Shown in pieces: positions 34,701 to 43,066 of a stretch of DNA of 64,000 nucleotides; position 1 is the first letter of the stretch; each line of letters opens with the position of its first letter. A program made the translations under genes and the position numbers. The notes beneath the pieces were generated by a model. It made no database searches and was not told the origin of the DNA. It saw only the letters and a program-made list of their open reading frames with translations. This stretch comes from Candidatus Gastranaerophilales bacterium. Lineage in GTDB: Bacteria > Cyanobacteriota > Vampirovibrionia > Gastranaerophilales > Gastranaerophilaceae. The DNA lies in NCBI GenBank assembly GCA_944324225.1, contig CALUVL010000002.1:143074-207073 (forward strand), written 5' to 3'.

Positions 34701-35245
34701 AGGAGATTTATGCTGCAAAGCGTATCGCAAGGTTTAACCGGCTTCATCAGTTGGAATTGTTCTGTGATTTGATGATTGGAAAAGCCTATTATGAAATGGA
34801 GTCTTTTGACAAGGCATCATTAATAATTTATAAAATTATCAGAGTAACAGGTGACAACGGTATGTCTGATTTGACATATGTTGCATGGTTGATGATGAGT
34901 GAAATGAGTTTGCGTCAGGGCAGATACACTGTTGCATACGGTATAATTAACAATTCATTGATTCAGCTGGAAAAGGCGGATGGAGCAAATGAGTATCTTT
35001 TGATGCTGTTTAAGTATCAGATGTTTAAGGTTTTGATGTACAAACAGCAGATCGAACAGGCAAAGATTTGTATAGTTCAGTGTTCATATTTAACACAGAA
35101 ATACGGAATTCAATTTAATTTTGATACGGATGCTTCTCATTATGTTCCGTTGGAGGATCCGGATGAAGAACAGAATAATCAAACAAATATTCATGCCGGT
35201 GTTGGTGCCGGAAATTCAGGGGATGAAGACGAAAGCGAGGAATAA
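31730..35245 (+). CDS. Giant zinc-ribbon / degenerate cyclase-ATPase / helical-repeat protein
   Basis: Three zinc ribbons open the protein: twelve Cys at 3, 6, 17, 20, 28, 31, 40, 43, 51, 54, 65 and 68. Residues about 80-190 (FALMTIDFPNVNELRNLLG ... RRSIDD) have the look of a class III nucleotide-cyclase-like fold without catalytic Asp pair. From about 310 to 560 there is a STAND/AAA-like ATPase module: LIFIENFEKIDASSYEVMKFL near 463 matches a Walker B, but no GxxxxGK[ST] loop is found. The remaining 600 residues are helical, TPR-like, with an acidic tail. The plan resembles cyclase-ATPase-TPR regulators that have lost both catalytic sites. It overlaps glgA by one base. Confidence 0.75.
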   Translation: MECPKCGLEIDEKTTVCPNCKKVLKVVCPICKTINKTNTCKKCGYVIITKCNKCGKINQTVDKKCKKCGFSLEQSVILNESNTDNFALMTIDFPNVNELRNLLGSVQLLNKFKIKLDKIIFDVAKSAGIRRQVLNNTYILRFDKDYTFNSSVNTAISAAVTLITEMTKLNFKLTNKKNATVRCNMFILRRSIDDNPYDIKSGFNISMVKQSESVKEKALNTSQIIVDNYVKESLGNAYSSSPLNSVMLKGEMVMFHEVDISNHIRINYEDLEDKPDEELEVPNFVQNMLVEQDKLDGEALSKLESPTDPDAIYDIATIQFNEIQCEFIRTENIDVFYHMVNRLSEHPYGICAIKTAPLYVPYSLKIISTIEELNIYKNIISITCYDEMKYSPYSFFRELVSAIFEFTVSQKLFSSNDFSMFKSIDPEGLIKDLVTLQERGIDDTKARHLTYYDLFFTLMNAIPETLIFIENFEKIDASSYEVMKFLFEQFERLKVSYLISYDKSFSLHKDVYSLMSKPYYTEITLKPTSFKRMIEENKEYYRKIMDSFYFHRIAKYSFGSILFLDIAIQYLIESGVYEANDDCIELVNPKTIIIPSSLRKLMKRRLNLLEDDPDAVKFLATCVLMGTRVDQDTIKSLKYNNIDEIISKLSDMGYIYFWNNCMYFPNYTLLLETILAILNKDLLHSVAKDMFEKVFVDNMPSPTKAYLYRLLEDYKSEFLEWESLAKISLSLGDYNAYVNCAGKILELLDKNTDEEKQEEIDKYKLDLSENIANNLLNYNPEKSSGIAENTLSRLEDAGENDKIIELCNKMIQGYLKDGKYTHALELTHKILSRLPSASIDPSASDFNKYFFQMSLVHIEILFNVGALDDCIDIGLKVLSFINQSTMELLRPEFFSKEEFEAIVVDAVGFVALACVLQLKGNVKEFLKIVKSDLPQVPPSYDIFTALEAFLKGEQTAYSPVMVSDRDRFSGVLFHIMEAFHKYSNDCNGFAEEIYAAKRIARFNRLHQLELFCDLMIGKAYYEMESFDKASLIIYKIIRVTGDNGMSDLTYVAWLMMSEMSLRQGRYTVAYGIINNSLIQLEKADGANEYLLMLFKYQMFKVLMYKQQIEQAKICIVQCSYLTQKYGIQFNFDTDASHYVPLEDPDEEQNNQTNIHAGVGAGNSGDEDESEE

Positions 35246-36684
35246 TGAAAGTTCTTTTTGCAGCGGCCGAGGTTGCGCCTTTTTCAAAAGCTGGCGGGTT
35301 AGCGGATGTTGTAGGCAGTTTGCCTAAGTATCTTGAAAAAGATGCCGAGATTGCAATATTTACACCTCTTCACGGATGTATTGACAAAGAAAAATACGGA
35401 ATAAAAGAGCTTGAAAATTCTGAAATGTGGCTTACATTCGACCGAAACGGGCATAAATTCAGACTTTTTATGACAAAGCTTCCAGGTACGAATATCAATG
35501 TGTTTTTTGTACATAACGATTGGTATTTCACTTGTTTCAATGAAGTTTATCCAAAGTGGCTTGATCCTCAGTATGAACATGAAAGATATATTGCATTTTC
35601 ACTTGCGACAATGGAGTATGCAAAACTCTTGAATTTCAGAGCGGACGTAATTCACGCAAACGATTGGCATACTGCAATGATTCCTATTTATTTGCACAGT
35701 AATTACAAATTTGATGAGTTCTGGAAAAACACTAAAACAGTTTTTGAAATTCATAATCTTGCATATCAGGGAGTCTGGTTCGAAAGTATTCTGGATTTTG
35801 CAAATATGCGAAAAGACATTGTCTACAACGAATGGTGTGTCGAACATTACGGCAGAGTCAACTGGATGAAAGGTGCAATTAATTATTCGGATAGAGTTGT
35901 TGCTGTATCTCCGACTTATGCAAAAGAAATTTTAACCGGTGAATATGGCGAAGGAATGGATTATACCCTTAGAGGGGCACAGCACAAACTTGTTGGTATT
36001 TTGAACGGCATAGATTATGATGTGTTCAATCCGAAAACCGATAAATTATTGGCTAAAAATTATGATGTAAATTCCTTGAGTAACAAAGAAGAAAATAAAA
36101 AATATGTTTGTGATTATTTCGGGCTTAAATATAATCCGTCAAGGCCGATGTTTGCAATGGTGTCAAGACTAGTTAACCAGAAAGGCATTGACCTCATACG
36201 CGGAGCAGAAAATACTCTAAGATCCATGGATGCAGATTTTGTGTTCCTTGGTTCAGGCGAAAAGGATTATGAAAACCTCTTTATCTGGCTTTCAAACAAT
36301 TCATCTAATATACGAGCTTACGTTGGATACAGCAGTGATCTTGCAAACAAAATTTATGCAGCAAGTGATTTTTATCTTATGCCGTCGAAGTTTGAACCTT
36401 GTGGCTTAAGCCAATTGATAGCAATGCGGTATGGAGCATTGCCGGTAGTCAGAGCAACTGGCGGGCTTGAAGATACAGTGACGGGGTATCCTCTCGACAA
36501 TTCAACAGGCTTTAAGTTCTGGGGGTATGATTCAGGTGCTATGATTGATGCTATAAAATGTGCGCTTTATGTTTACGGAGACAAATACACTTTCAATGCA
36601 ATGAGAAAGTCCGCCATGGAAGCTGATTTTTCATGGAAGAAAAGTTCTAAAGAGTATTTAAAAATGTATAAAGAACTTGTTTGA
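35245..36684 (+). CDS. glgA: Glycogen synthase (ADP-glucose type)
   Basis: GlgA is a GT5 glucosyltransferase that extends alpha-1,4-glucan from ADP-glucose. The N-terminus VLFAAAEVAPFSKAGGLADV contains the KAGGL substrate loop. HANDWHTAM is followed by VFEIHNLAYQG. The C-terminal GT-B half has MVSRLVNQKG and MPSKFEPCGLSQL (the E.7.E-type site) and RATGGLEDTV. The 479 residues are typical. The ATG overlaps the stop of the large zinc-ribbon gene, so the two proteins are made together. The other glycogen genes (glgB, glgC) are not in this window. Confidence 0.96.
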   Translation: MKVLFAAAEVAPFSKAGGLADVVGSLPKYLEKDAEIAIFTPLHGCIDKEKYGIKELENSEMWLTFDRNGHKFRLFMTKLPGTNINVFFVHNDWYFTCFNEVYPKWLDPQYEHERYIAFSLATMEYAKLLNFRADVIHANDWHTAMIPIYLHSNYKFDEFWKNTKTVFEIHNLAYQGVWFESILDFANMRKDIVYNEWCVEHYGRVNWMKGAINYSDRVVAVSPTYAKEILTGEYGEGMDYTLRGAQHKLVGILNGIDYDVFNPKTDKLLAKNYDVNSLSNKEENKKYVCDYFGLKYNPSRPMFAMVSRLVNQKGIDLIRGAENTLRSMDADFVFLGSGEKDYENLFIWLSNNSSNIRAYVGYSSDLANKIYAASDFYLMPSKFEPCGLSQLIAMRYGALPVVRATGGLEDTVTGYPLDNSTGFKFWGYDSGAMIDAIKCALYVYGDKYTFNAMRKSAMEADFSWKKSSKEYLKMYKELV

Positions 36685-36715
36685 CTTTACAGTTAAAAAA
36701 GCGCATTATAAAATT

Positions 36716-37633
36716 ATGCGAAATGTGACGGGTGATTATTTAAAATTGCATATATCTGTATTGCTGTCGGGCTTTACGGGACTTTTTGCAAAGCTGATTT
36801 CTTTGAATGAAGTCGTAATTGTATGGTACAGAATGCTTTTTGCGTTTTTCATATTTGCGGTGATGCTGATATTTATGAGGAAAAAGCCGGAGGAGAATTG
36901 GAAGGATGCTTTTAAATTTGTTGGTTTAGGGGCACTCTTAGCGCTTCATTTAATGTTCTTTTTTGGAAGTATTAAGTATTCAAATATTTCGGTTGGAGTT
37001 GTGTGTTATTCTCTTGTCGGGTTTTTCACGGTATTGTTTGAACCTCTCATACAAAAGACAAAGTTTTCTTTTATAGAACTCTTGTACAGTCTGATTGCTG
37101 TTGCCGGAATCTGGCTGATATTCAGCTTTGACATAAGCTTCAGGCTCGGCATTGTGCTCGGGGTAATTTCTGCGGCTTTGTTTGCGCTTTATACTATATG
37201 GAATAAAATAGCACAGGCCGGAAAATCTTCACGCAGTATTCTTTTTTATGAACTTCTTGGCGGGGCTTTGTTTATGAGTATATTTTTGCCTGTTTATTTG
37301 TGTTTCAGCCGCTGTCAAACAATTGTTCCTGTCGGAATTGACTGGATATGGCTTATTGTGCTTGCGTTTTTCTGTACGGTAATTTTATATTTGCTCTACA
37401 TTTCTGCATTGAAGAAACTTTCTGCATTTACCGTAAGCCTTGCAGGAAATCTTGAACCGGTTTACGGAATTCTTTTTGCAATGTTGTTCTTTAATGAAGC
37501 ACATATTCTTACACCGTCATTTTATATAGGGATGACACTGATTTTGCTTTCAGTATTCGGGCAATCTTATGTCAGAAATAAAGTCAGGAAATATAAAAAA
37601 ATCTTTGCGTTAAGTAAAAAGCAAAAAAAATAA
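36716..37633 (+). CDS. EamA/DMT-family transporter
   Basis: The 305 residues have about ten hydrophobic segments arranged as two EamA repeats. Conserved-type features are GLFAKLISL at the start, the WYRMLFAF turn, LGALLALHLMFFFGSIKYSNISVGVV in the first half, and LEPVYGILFAMLFFNEAH in the second. These drug/metabolite transporters export amino acids, metabolites or nucleotide sugars; substrate unknown. The ATG at 36716 is preferred because the earlier TTG (36677) would start within glgA and prepend a polar stretch. No strong ribosome site is visible. Confidence 0.85.
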   Translation: MRNVTGDYLKLHISVLLSGFTGLFAKLISLNEVVIVWYRMLFAFFIFAVMLIFMRKKPEENWKDAFKFVGLGALLALHLMFFFGSIKYSNISVGVVCYSLVGFFTVLFEPLIQKTKFSFIELLYSLIAVAGIWLIFSFDISFRLGIVLGVISAALFALYTIWNKIAQAGKSSRSILFYELLGGALFMSIFLPVYLCFSRCQTIVPVGIDWIWLIVLAFFCTVILYLLYISALKKLSAFTVSLAGNLEPVYGILFAMLFFNEAHILTPSFYIGMTLILLSVFGQSYVRNKVRKYKKIFALSKKQKK

Positions 37634-37664
37634 ATTTTTATATTATTATTTTATGCAACTTTTT

Positions 37665-37698
37665 AAAACACCCCCTGCCTTTTATTGAGGAAGGGGGT
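37665..37698. terminator. Bidirectional terminator between EamA gene and bipA
   Basis: CCCCCT-G-CC (37671-37679) pairs with GG-A-AGGGGG (37689-37697) between two convergent genes. The T-rich tail is better on the minus strand (bipA). Confidence 0.7.
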
Positions 37699-37714
37699 AT
37701 CTGTAGAACGCTTT

Positions 37715-39526
37715 TTAGTTGTAAATTTTTCTGGTCAAATCAGCTTTTCTTATTCTGATGTTTTCAGGAGTAATTTCCACAAGCTCATCGTCGCCTATAT
37801 ATTCTAAAGACTCTTCAAGCGAGAGAATTTTTGGAGCCTGAAGGGTTACCATAACATCAGCAGTAGCACTTCTCATGTTGGTAAGTTTTTTGGTTTTACA
37901 TATATTTACAACGATATCCTGCGGTTTGTTGCATTCTCCTATAATCATTCCTCGATATACTTTTGTTTTCGGGGTTACAAAGAATACACCTCTGTCTTCA
38001 AACTGGGCTAATGCGTATGGAATTGCTTCGCCCTGTTCAATAGCAATAATAGAACCGTTTCTCTGACGCGGAATGTCGCCAGCGTATGGTCTGTAGTGCA
38101 AAAATGTATGATACATTATGCCTTCGCCCCGTGTCATACGAATAAATTCGCTTCTGAAACCGATGAGACCTCTTGCCGGGATATGGAATGTCAGAGTTGT
38201 TCTTCCTTTGGCATTGTGCATTTCCTTTAACTCTGCTTTTCTGCCGGAAAGTCTTTCAATACATCCGCCGGCACAGCTTTCAGGAACATCTACAATCAAA
38301 TTTTCATAAGGTTCGCATTTTTCATCGTTGATAGTTTTATAAATAACTTCCGGTTTGGAAACCTGAAATTCATAACCTTCACGACGCATTGTTTCAATCA
38401 AAATTCCAAGGTGAAGTTCGCCTCTGCCTGACACTCTGAATACATCAGTGGAATCCGTATCTTCAACTCTTAAACTTACATTTTTTTCCAGTTCGTTATA
38501 AAGTCTTTTTCTTAATTGTCTTGACGTTACGAATTTCCCTTCGGTACCGGCAAATGGGCTGTCATTTACCGAAAAGTTCATTTGTAAAGTTGGCTCGTCA
38601 ACTTTGATAAGCGGTAGAGCCGTAGGATTATTAACATCGGCAATAGTTTCACCTATCTGAATATCTCCAAACCCTGCGATTCCGACAATGTCGCCGGCAA
38701 AAGCTTCATTAATTTCCATTCTGCCAAGGTCATGAAAGCCAAATAATTTTGTAATTTTACCTTTTTCCTGACTTCCGTCAGCGTGGATTACGCAAACCTG
38801 TTCCTGAGATTTGACTGATCCGTTTTCAATTCTTCCGATTACAATTCTCCCGACATAGTCATTATAGTCAAGAGTAGTTGCTCTGAATTGGAATGGTTTT
38901 GTTTCGTCGCATTGAGGCGGTTGAATGTTCTCTAAAATGCAGTCAAGAAGCGGAATCATATCTTTTCTTTCATCATCCAGATCTTTGATAGCAAATCCGT
39001 TCAAGCTGCTTGCAAAAATAAACGGAAAATCGATTAAATCTTCTCTGTCCGTGAGTTCTGTGAACAGGTCAAAAACTTTATCAAGAGCTGTAAGCGGTTC
39101 TGCAGCAGGTTTGTCAATTTTATTAATTACGACGATTATTTTCAAACCTAATTCCAGTGCTTTAGATAGAACAAATCTTGTCTGAGGCATCGGGCCTTCT
39201 GCTGCATCAACGATTAAGAGTGCTCCATCGACCATCCCTAATACACGTTCAACTTCTCCGCCGAAGTCTGCGTGTCCTGGAGTGTCAACAACATTAATTT
39301 TTGTATTTTTGTAGTTAATCGAAATGTTTTTGGAAAGAATTGTAATTCCTCGTTCTCTTTCTAAATCATTACTGTCTAGAACTCTTTCTTGTACATGCTG
39401 GTTTTCACGGAAGGCTCCTGCCTGTTTCAGCAGGCAATCAACAAGTGTTGTTTTGCCGTGGTCTACGTGTGCTATTATCGCAATATTTCTTATATTTTCA
39501 TTCTTTTTTGTCATATATCCCGCCAT
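37715..39526 (-). CDS. typA: Translational GTPase BipA/TypA
   Basis: This ribosome-associated GTPase acts in 50S assembly and stress adaptation. G motifs are HVDHGKTTL (G1), RGITI (G2), DTPGHADF (G3), NKIDKP (G4) and ASSLNG (G5). The BipA-specific C-terminal region has [32 protein letters not shown] and [12 protein letters not shown]. The 603 residues match the family. The first five residues (MAGY) may be extra, with MTKKNE the alternative start; no clear Shine-Dalgarno lies before either. TACAAA ends six bases before ATG 39526. Confidence 0.97.
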   Translation of the reverse strand: MAGYMTKKNENIRNIAIIAHVDHGKTTLVDCLLKQAGAFRENQHVQERVLDSNDLERERGITILSKNISINYKNTKINVVDTPGHADFGGEVERVLGMVDGALLIVDAAEGPMPQTRFVLSKALELGLKIIVVINKIDKPAAEPLTALDKVFDLFTELTDREDLIDFPFIFASSLNGFAIKDLDDERKDMIPLLDCILENIQPPQCDETKPFQFRATTLDYNDYVGRIVIGRIENGSVKSQEQVCVIHADGSQEKGKITKLFGFHDLGRMEINEAFAGDIVGIAGFGDIQIGETIADVNNPTALPLIKVDEPTLQMNFSVNDSPFAGTEGKFVTSRQLRKRLYNELEKNVSLRVEDTDSTDVFRVSGRGELHLGILIETMRREGYEFQVSKPEVIYKTINDEKCEPYENLIVDVPESCAGGCIERLSGRKAELKEMHNAKGRTTLTFHIPARGLIGFRSEFIRMTRGEGIMYHTFLHYRPYAGDIPRQRNGSIIAIEQGEAIPYALAQFEDRGVFFVTPKTKVYRGMIIGECNKPQDIVVNICKTKKLTNMRSATADVMVTLQAPKILSLEESLEYIGDDELVEITPENIRIRKADLTRKIYN

Positions 39527-39615
39527 TTATAATTTGTAGTGTAAATGTAACAAACCAATTTTACACTATAATAATTTATTTTCAAGTTATGACTTTAAAA
39601 ATCATTTTTGTTGGA

Positions 39616-41010
39616 TTATGTTTTTGAAGGTTTATGCGCAATGAAAGCAAACAGAAGACAAATTAGTCCAAACAAAATCCCAAAACACATTGTTGTCCTA
39701 TACGAAAATAAGAATGCTGTGTCATATGCTTTTCCGTTTTCAAGAAGAAGGTTTTTGAATGTTTCAAACAATGTTATTGTTACGGCAACTCCGAGAATGT
39801 TGCCCATATTTCTAGAGAGTGCGAGAATTCCTGAGGCAAGCCCGAGTTCCTTCGGGGTAACACTTGTCATAATTGCATTGTTCGAAGGCGATTGAAATAG
39901 TCCGTTTCCTATTCCCATAATTCCTGAGGCCAGTATAATCTGCCACATTGCACAGTTTTTGTTATACAAAGTAAACATTAAAAGTGCAATACAATATACG
40001 ATAGGTCCTGCAAGTGTCAAATATCTGCTTCCATATTTTCCTGAAAGTCTTCCAGCAAAAGGTGCAATAACAGAAAGTGTCACAGAATATGGCAAAATTA
40101 ACAATCCTGTCACAAGTGCATTGTACTTCAATATTTCCTGCAAAAAGAAAGGAAGAAGTATGCTGTTTGTGTACATTGCCATATATGATGTCATTACACC
40201 TAAGTTTCCATAGGTGAATGTTTTTATTTTAAACAGTGAAAAATCAATAAGTGGATAGTTTATATGGTGATCTCTGATGTAAAACAAAATACCGAATACT
40301 AGTGTTATAAGTCCGAGGGCTATGATTTTTAAAGAATGCCAACCCCAGGTATGACCTTCTGCTATTGCCAGAAGAAGTGCAAAAAGGCTTATTGTAAAAT
40401 AAATAAAACCTTTATAGTCAAATTTAAAGTTTTTTCTGTCTGTTTTTACCGTGTGCGGAAGCATTCTGTAAGCATAATATGCACCTGCAAGAGCAACCGG
40501 AATACACGGAATAAACACCGAATGCCATCCAAAGTAGTTAATTAAAATCCCGCCGATTGCAGGTCCGCTCATTCCGCCTATAGCAACGATACATCCGTTT
40601 AAGCCTAAAGCTTTCCCCCGTCGTTCTTTTTTGAAAATTGATGCAATAATTGCCTGAGCGTTTGAAAGCATAATTGAGGCGCCTAAAGCTTCAAGGCATC
40701 TATAGGCAATCAAAACCCCGAAACTCTGTGCTGTTGTATTGAGAAAGGCCCCGAGTGCAAACAGTGAAAATCCGACAGAATAAAGCTTGTTTTTCGGAAA
40801 AATATCGCCAAGTTTGCCAAAAAATGGGAGGAATACCGTAAGTACAAGCATATACGCTATCATTACCCACTGAATCTGGCTCATGGAAACATGCAAATCA
40901 ACAGACATCGGATACAAAGCGAGGTTGACCGTTGTTGAATCAAGCATCGCAATGAAATTACCGATTGCTGTTATAACAAATATTGTCCATTTTATAGATT
41001 TGTTTATCAT
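39616..41010 (-). CDS. MFS multidrug exporter, DHA2 (EmrB/QacA-like) family
   Basis: The 464 residues have about 14 hydrophobic segments. The first contains MLDSTTVNLALYPM, the DHA2 hallmark (LD.TIVNVALP). Motif A-like GKLGDIFPKNKL follows TM2-3, and motif C-like LGLNGCIVAIGGMSGPAIGGIL in TM5 marks a proton-driven antiporter. No partner EmrA adaptor or OprM-type channel gene is adjacent. The start is preceded by TACAAT seven bases upstream and lacks a Shine-Dalgarno, a probable leaderless transcript. Substrate unknown. Confidence 0.88.
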   Translation of the reverse strand: MINKSIKWTIFVITAIGNFIAMLDSTTVNLALYPMSVDLHVSMSQIQWVMIAYMLVLTVFLPFFGKLGDIFPKNKLYSVGFSLFALGAFLNTTAQSFGVLIAYRCLEALGASIMLSNAQAIIASIFKKERRGKALGLNGCIVAIGGMSGPAIGGILINYFGWHSVFIPCIPVALAGAYYAYRMLPHTVKTDRKNFKFDYKGFIYFTISLFALLLAIAEGHTWGWHSLKIIALGLITLVFGILFYIRDHHINYPLIDFSLFKIKTFTYGNLGVMTSYMAMYTNSILLPFFLQEILKYNALVTGLLILPYSVTLSVIAPFAGRLSGKYGSRYLTLAGPIVYCIALLMFTLYNKNCAMWQIILASGIMGIGNGLFQSPSNNAIMTSVTPKELGLASGILALSRNMGNILGVAVTITLFETFKNLLLENGKAYDTAFLFSYRTTMCFGILFGLICLLFAFIAHKPSKT

Positions 41011-41017
41011 ATTAATA

Positions 41018-41023
41018 ATTGTA
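41018..41023 (-). promoter_or_regulatory. -10 element for a leaderless MFS mRNA
   Basis: Minus-strand TACAAT with seven bases to the ATG at 41010 and no Shine-Dalgarno. Confidence 0.5.
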
Positions 41024-41073
41024 TCACGAACACTAAAAACGGTAAACTTGCGATGTCAGGCTGAACTTTTTTA

Positions 41074-42045
41074 CTATGCTTTTGCGTCTTTATGCTTAGG
41101 TTTATGTTTTAGATAAAATCTGTAACCTAAAATTTGAATGTCTTTGGTGGTTTTGTTTTTCTTTCTGTACATAAAAATCCATTGAATAGTGGATTTTAGC
41201 AAATATTTAATATAAATAGCAAGCAGTTGGTTTGCATATTTTGTTTTGAAAACGGTCGGCAATGCATTATAAATAAATCTACCTTTATTTTGTGCAATAT
41301 AATGGCTAATTACTGCCCGTCCAAATCTAGTTTTGTAATTTCTTGCATGATTTCGTATTTGGACGTTATATTTAGAATTAAGAGTTTTAATCCTGTTTGC
41401 CAAGTAGAGATTGATGGCATCTTGGTCATTATATTTAAGTTTTTCTGAATTTTGGCTGATCCAGTCAAAAATTTCGCTTGTGAATTTGATTTCACGAAGT
41501 TTGTTCAGATCTAGTAGAAGAACTCCTGAGTTGTAATAATCATTCAGTCCGTATTCTTTGCATAATTGTCGTGAATTCACGTCATGCGCAGCGCCGAGAG
41601 GTTTCCCTTCCAGATCGGTATTGAAAAGCTCTTTCAGACTTCCTGTGATTCTTGTATCGCAGTCTATATAGAGAATTCTTTCAGTGTCTTGCAAGATATC
41701 CGGAAGACTTAATCTGTAGTATGTTGCAATAGACAGGTATTTCGCTGTATTTATCGGACAATTTTTAAATTTTGTTTTATCCGGCTCAATAAATTCAATT
41801 TCAAAATCTGATATTTTTCTCAAATCCAGAATGTTTGTTTTGTCTTTTTCTGTAAGCCCACCGTCAAGTATGTAAAAACTTAGCTTATCTTCAGGAGCTT
41901 TGGATGTTAAAACAGTGGCCATTGAAAGTGCTAAGTATTTTACGTAGTTCTTACTGCTGGCATAACATATTTTGATAATATTTCCTGCTTGTGGAGCTGT
42001 GTTAGCTGTGGTATCATTAACTTTTGTGTTTTCTTGAATTATCAT
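41074..42045 (-). CDS. Glycosyltransferase family 8 protein
   Basis: This is a GT-A glycosyltransferase related to LPS 1,2- or 1,3-galactosyl/glucosyltransferases. The start of the fold is IKICYASSKNYVKYLALSM (about 24-42). The metal-binding DxD is DCDTR (128-132) after RILYI. YYNSGVLLLDLNKLR and YNDQDAINLYL are the acceptor-side GT8 motifs, and HYIAQNKGR carries the C-terminal His. The last 40 residues are basic, as in membrane-associated LPS enzymes. AGAGG precedes the ATG. It is not inside a polysaccharide cluster here; kdsB is 13 kb away. Confidence 0.88.
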   Translation of the reverse strand: MIIQENTKVNDTTANTAPQAGNIIKICYASSKNYVKYLALSMATVLTSKAPEDKLSFYILDGGLTEKDKTNILDLRKISDFEIEFIEPDKTKFKNCPINTAKYLSIATYYRLSLPDILQDTERILYIDCDTRITGSLKELFNTDLEGKPLGAAHDVNSRQLCKEYGLNDYYNSGVLLLDLNKLREIKFTSEIFDWISQNSEKLKYNDQDAINLYLANRIKTLNSKYNVQIRNHARNYKTRFGRAVISHYIAQNKGRFIYNALPTVFKTKYANQLLAIYIKYLLKSTIQWIFMYRKKNKTTKDIQILGYRFYLKHKPKHKDAKA

Positions 42046-42176
42046 AAAAAACCTCTATCATGTTATGCTGTATATTATAGTATAATATTGAATTATTGTT
42101 AATTTTATTTCTTAATAATAATACTAATTTTAATAAAATGTAACATTTAAATTGATTTTAACCTTAATTTTTTATT

Positions 42177-42494
42177 TTATATAGATGAGTCCAAAAATAA
42201 TGCATATTGATTAATTTTGTATTTTTCAACAGTGTTGCTTAAAATTTGTGCATTTAAAATATCATGTACAAAGGCTATAGCAACAGCATTAGCTCTATCT
42301 TTTGCAAATAATTTTTGAAATACTGATTCTAAAGTTTTTTTCACAGTACTTTTTGTTACGGATAAAATATGTGCAATTTCGTTGTTGTTAAACCCCATTG
42401 CTGCAAGTGAAAGATATTCGGTTTCTCTTGCTGTCAAATTATTGTTAGTTTTCCTAATTCCCTTTTTCAGCAATACTTCCGTATTCTTATCCAT
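42177..42494 (-). CDS. Stand-alone LuxR-type helix-turn-helix protein
   Basis: The central part is a LuxR/GerE HTH: LTARETEYLSLAAMGFNNNEIAHIL followed by VTKSTVKKTLESVFQKL, with the family's TxRExE and V..H...I-like pattern (residues about 20-75). No receiver or sensor domain is attached; the total is 105 residues. It is probably a small transcription factor of unknown target. The ATG at 42494 is chosen over the TTG at 42509. It has no Shine-Dalgarno and TATTAT lies exactly six bases upstream. A large inverted repeat lies at 42562-42606 upstream. Confidence 0.8.
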   Translation of the reverse strand: MDKNTEVLLKKGIRKTNNNLTARETEYLSLAAMGFNNNEIAHILSVTKSTVKKTLESVFQKLFAKDRANAVAIAFVHDILNAQILSNTVEKYKINQYALFLDSSI

Positions 42495-42500
42495 ACGGAT

Positions 42501-42506
42501 ATAATA
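42501..42506 (-). promoter_or_regulatory. -10 element for a leaderless LuxR-type gene
   Basis: Minus-strand TATTAT, six bases (ATCCGT), then ATG 42494. No Shine-Dalgarno. Confidence 0.5.
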
Positions 42507-42561
42507 CAAATTTGTGGTATTTTACAGTATTAGGCATTTGACTAGTAATTTTTTTTAATTA

Positions 42562-42606
42562 AGTGGCAAAATTTATTATTATGAGTTTTTACAATTTTGT
42601 GCCACT
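42562..42606. repeat. Inverted repeat upstream of the LuxR-type gene
   Basis: AGTGGC-AAAATT (42562-42573) pairs with AATTTTG-T-GCCACT (42593-42606), a 12-bp stem with a two-base bulge and a 19-base spacer. It lies 70-110 bases upstream of the LuxR-type start. No T tract follows, so it is not a terminator. A regulator-binding dyad is the simplest reading. Confidence 0.45.
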
Positions 42607-42960
42607 GAGAAAAATGAAAATTAATAATATAACAAAACAAAATATATATAATAATGATAAAAAGTCTCTGTATAAGCAAAAAAAATTACAGGATACCATT
42701 TTAATGGTGTTAGTTGCGACGCTCGGATCAGATCAATTTATACTTCAGCTGGGATGTTGAGTTTTAATTTTGCTTAAGGTGGTAATTTTTCAAAAAAGAA
42801 GAGCGTCTAAAACTGCAAAAGTATATTGAATATTTTAAGGCTGAAAAAATATTTTTTGTAATTTCAAATCCAGATAAAGTCTATTTTCGTACGTTTTGAT
42901 TTTTGTATAAATACAGCTATTCATCATGCTCAGTAAATGTATAATTTTATTTCTAAAAAA
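42607..42960. other. Gene-free AT-rich interval before tRNA-Ser
   Basis: The only open frame, about 65 codons from 42563, starts inside the inverted repeat, has no ribosome site and no recognisable composition. I see no other gene, RNA or repeat here. Confidence 0.6.
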
Positions 42961-43045
42961 CGGAGAGGGTGGGATTTGAACCCACGGTACATCGCTGTAC
43001 ACAGACTTTCGAGATCCGCACCTTAAGCCACTCGGACACCTCTCC
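42961..43045 (-). tRNA. tRNA-Ser (anticodon CGA)
   Basis: This is a class II tRNA of 85 bases on the minus strand. The acceptor GGAGAGG/CCTCTCC is perfect. The D arm is GTCCGAGTGGCTTAAGG. The anticodon loop CTCGAAA has CGA at the complement of 43009-43011. A long variable arm (TACAGCGATGTA) and T arm GTGGG TTCAAAT CCCAC follow. Discriminator G; the CCA is not encoded. It lies 21 bases after glmU and may share its transcript. Confidence 0.96.
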
Positions 43046-43066
43046 TGATTCAATTTTAAAGAAAAT

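Noticed and set aside
42563..42760. 65-codon plus-strand ORF
   Set aside because: It begins inside an inverted repeat, has no ribosome site and no recognisable pattern.
42835..43053. 72-codon minus-strand ORF over tRNA-Ser
   Set aside because: It is read through the tRNA-Ser gene and carries the familiar tRNA-derived string (CPSGLRCGSRKS, IPPSPF).
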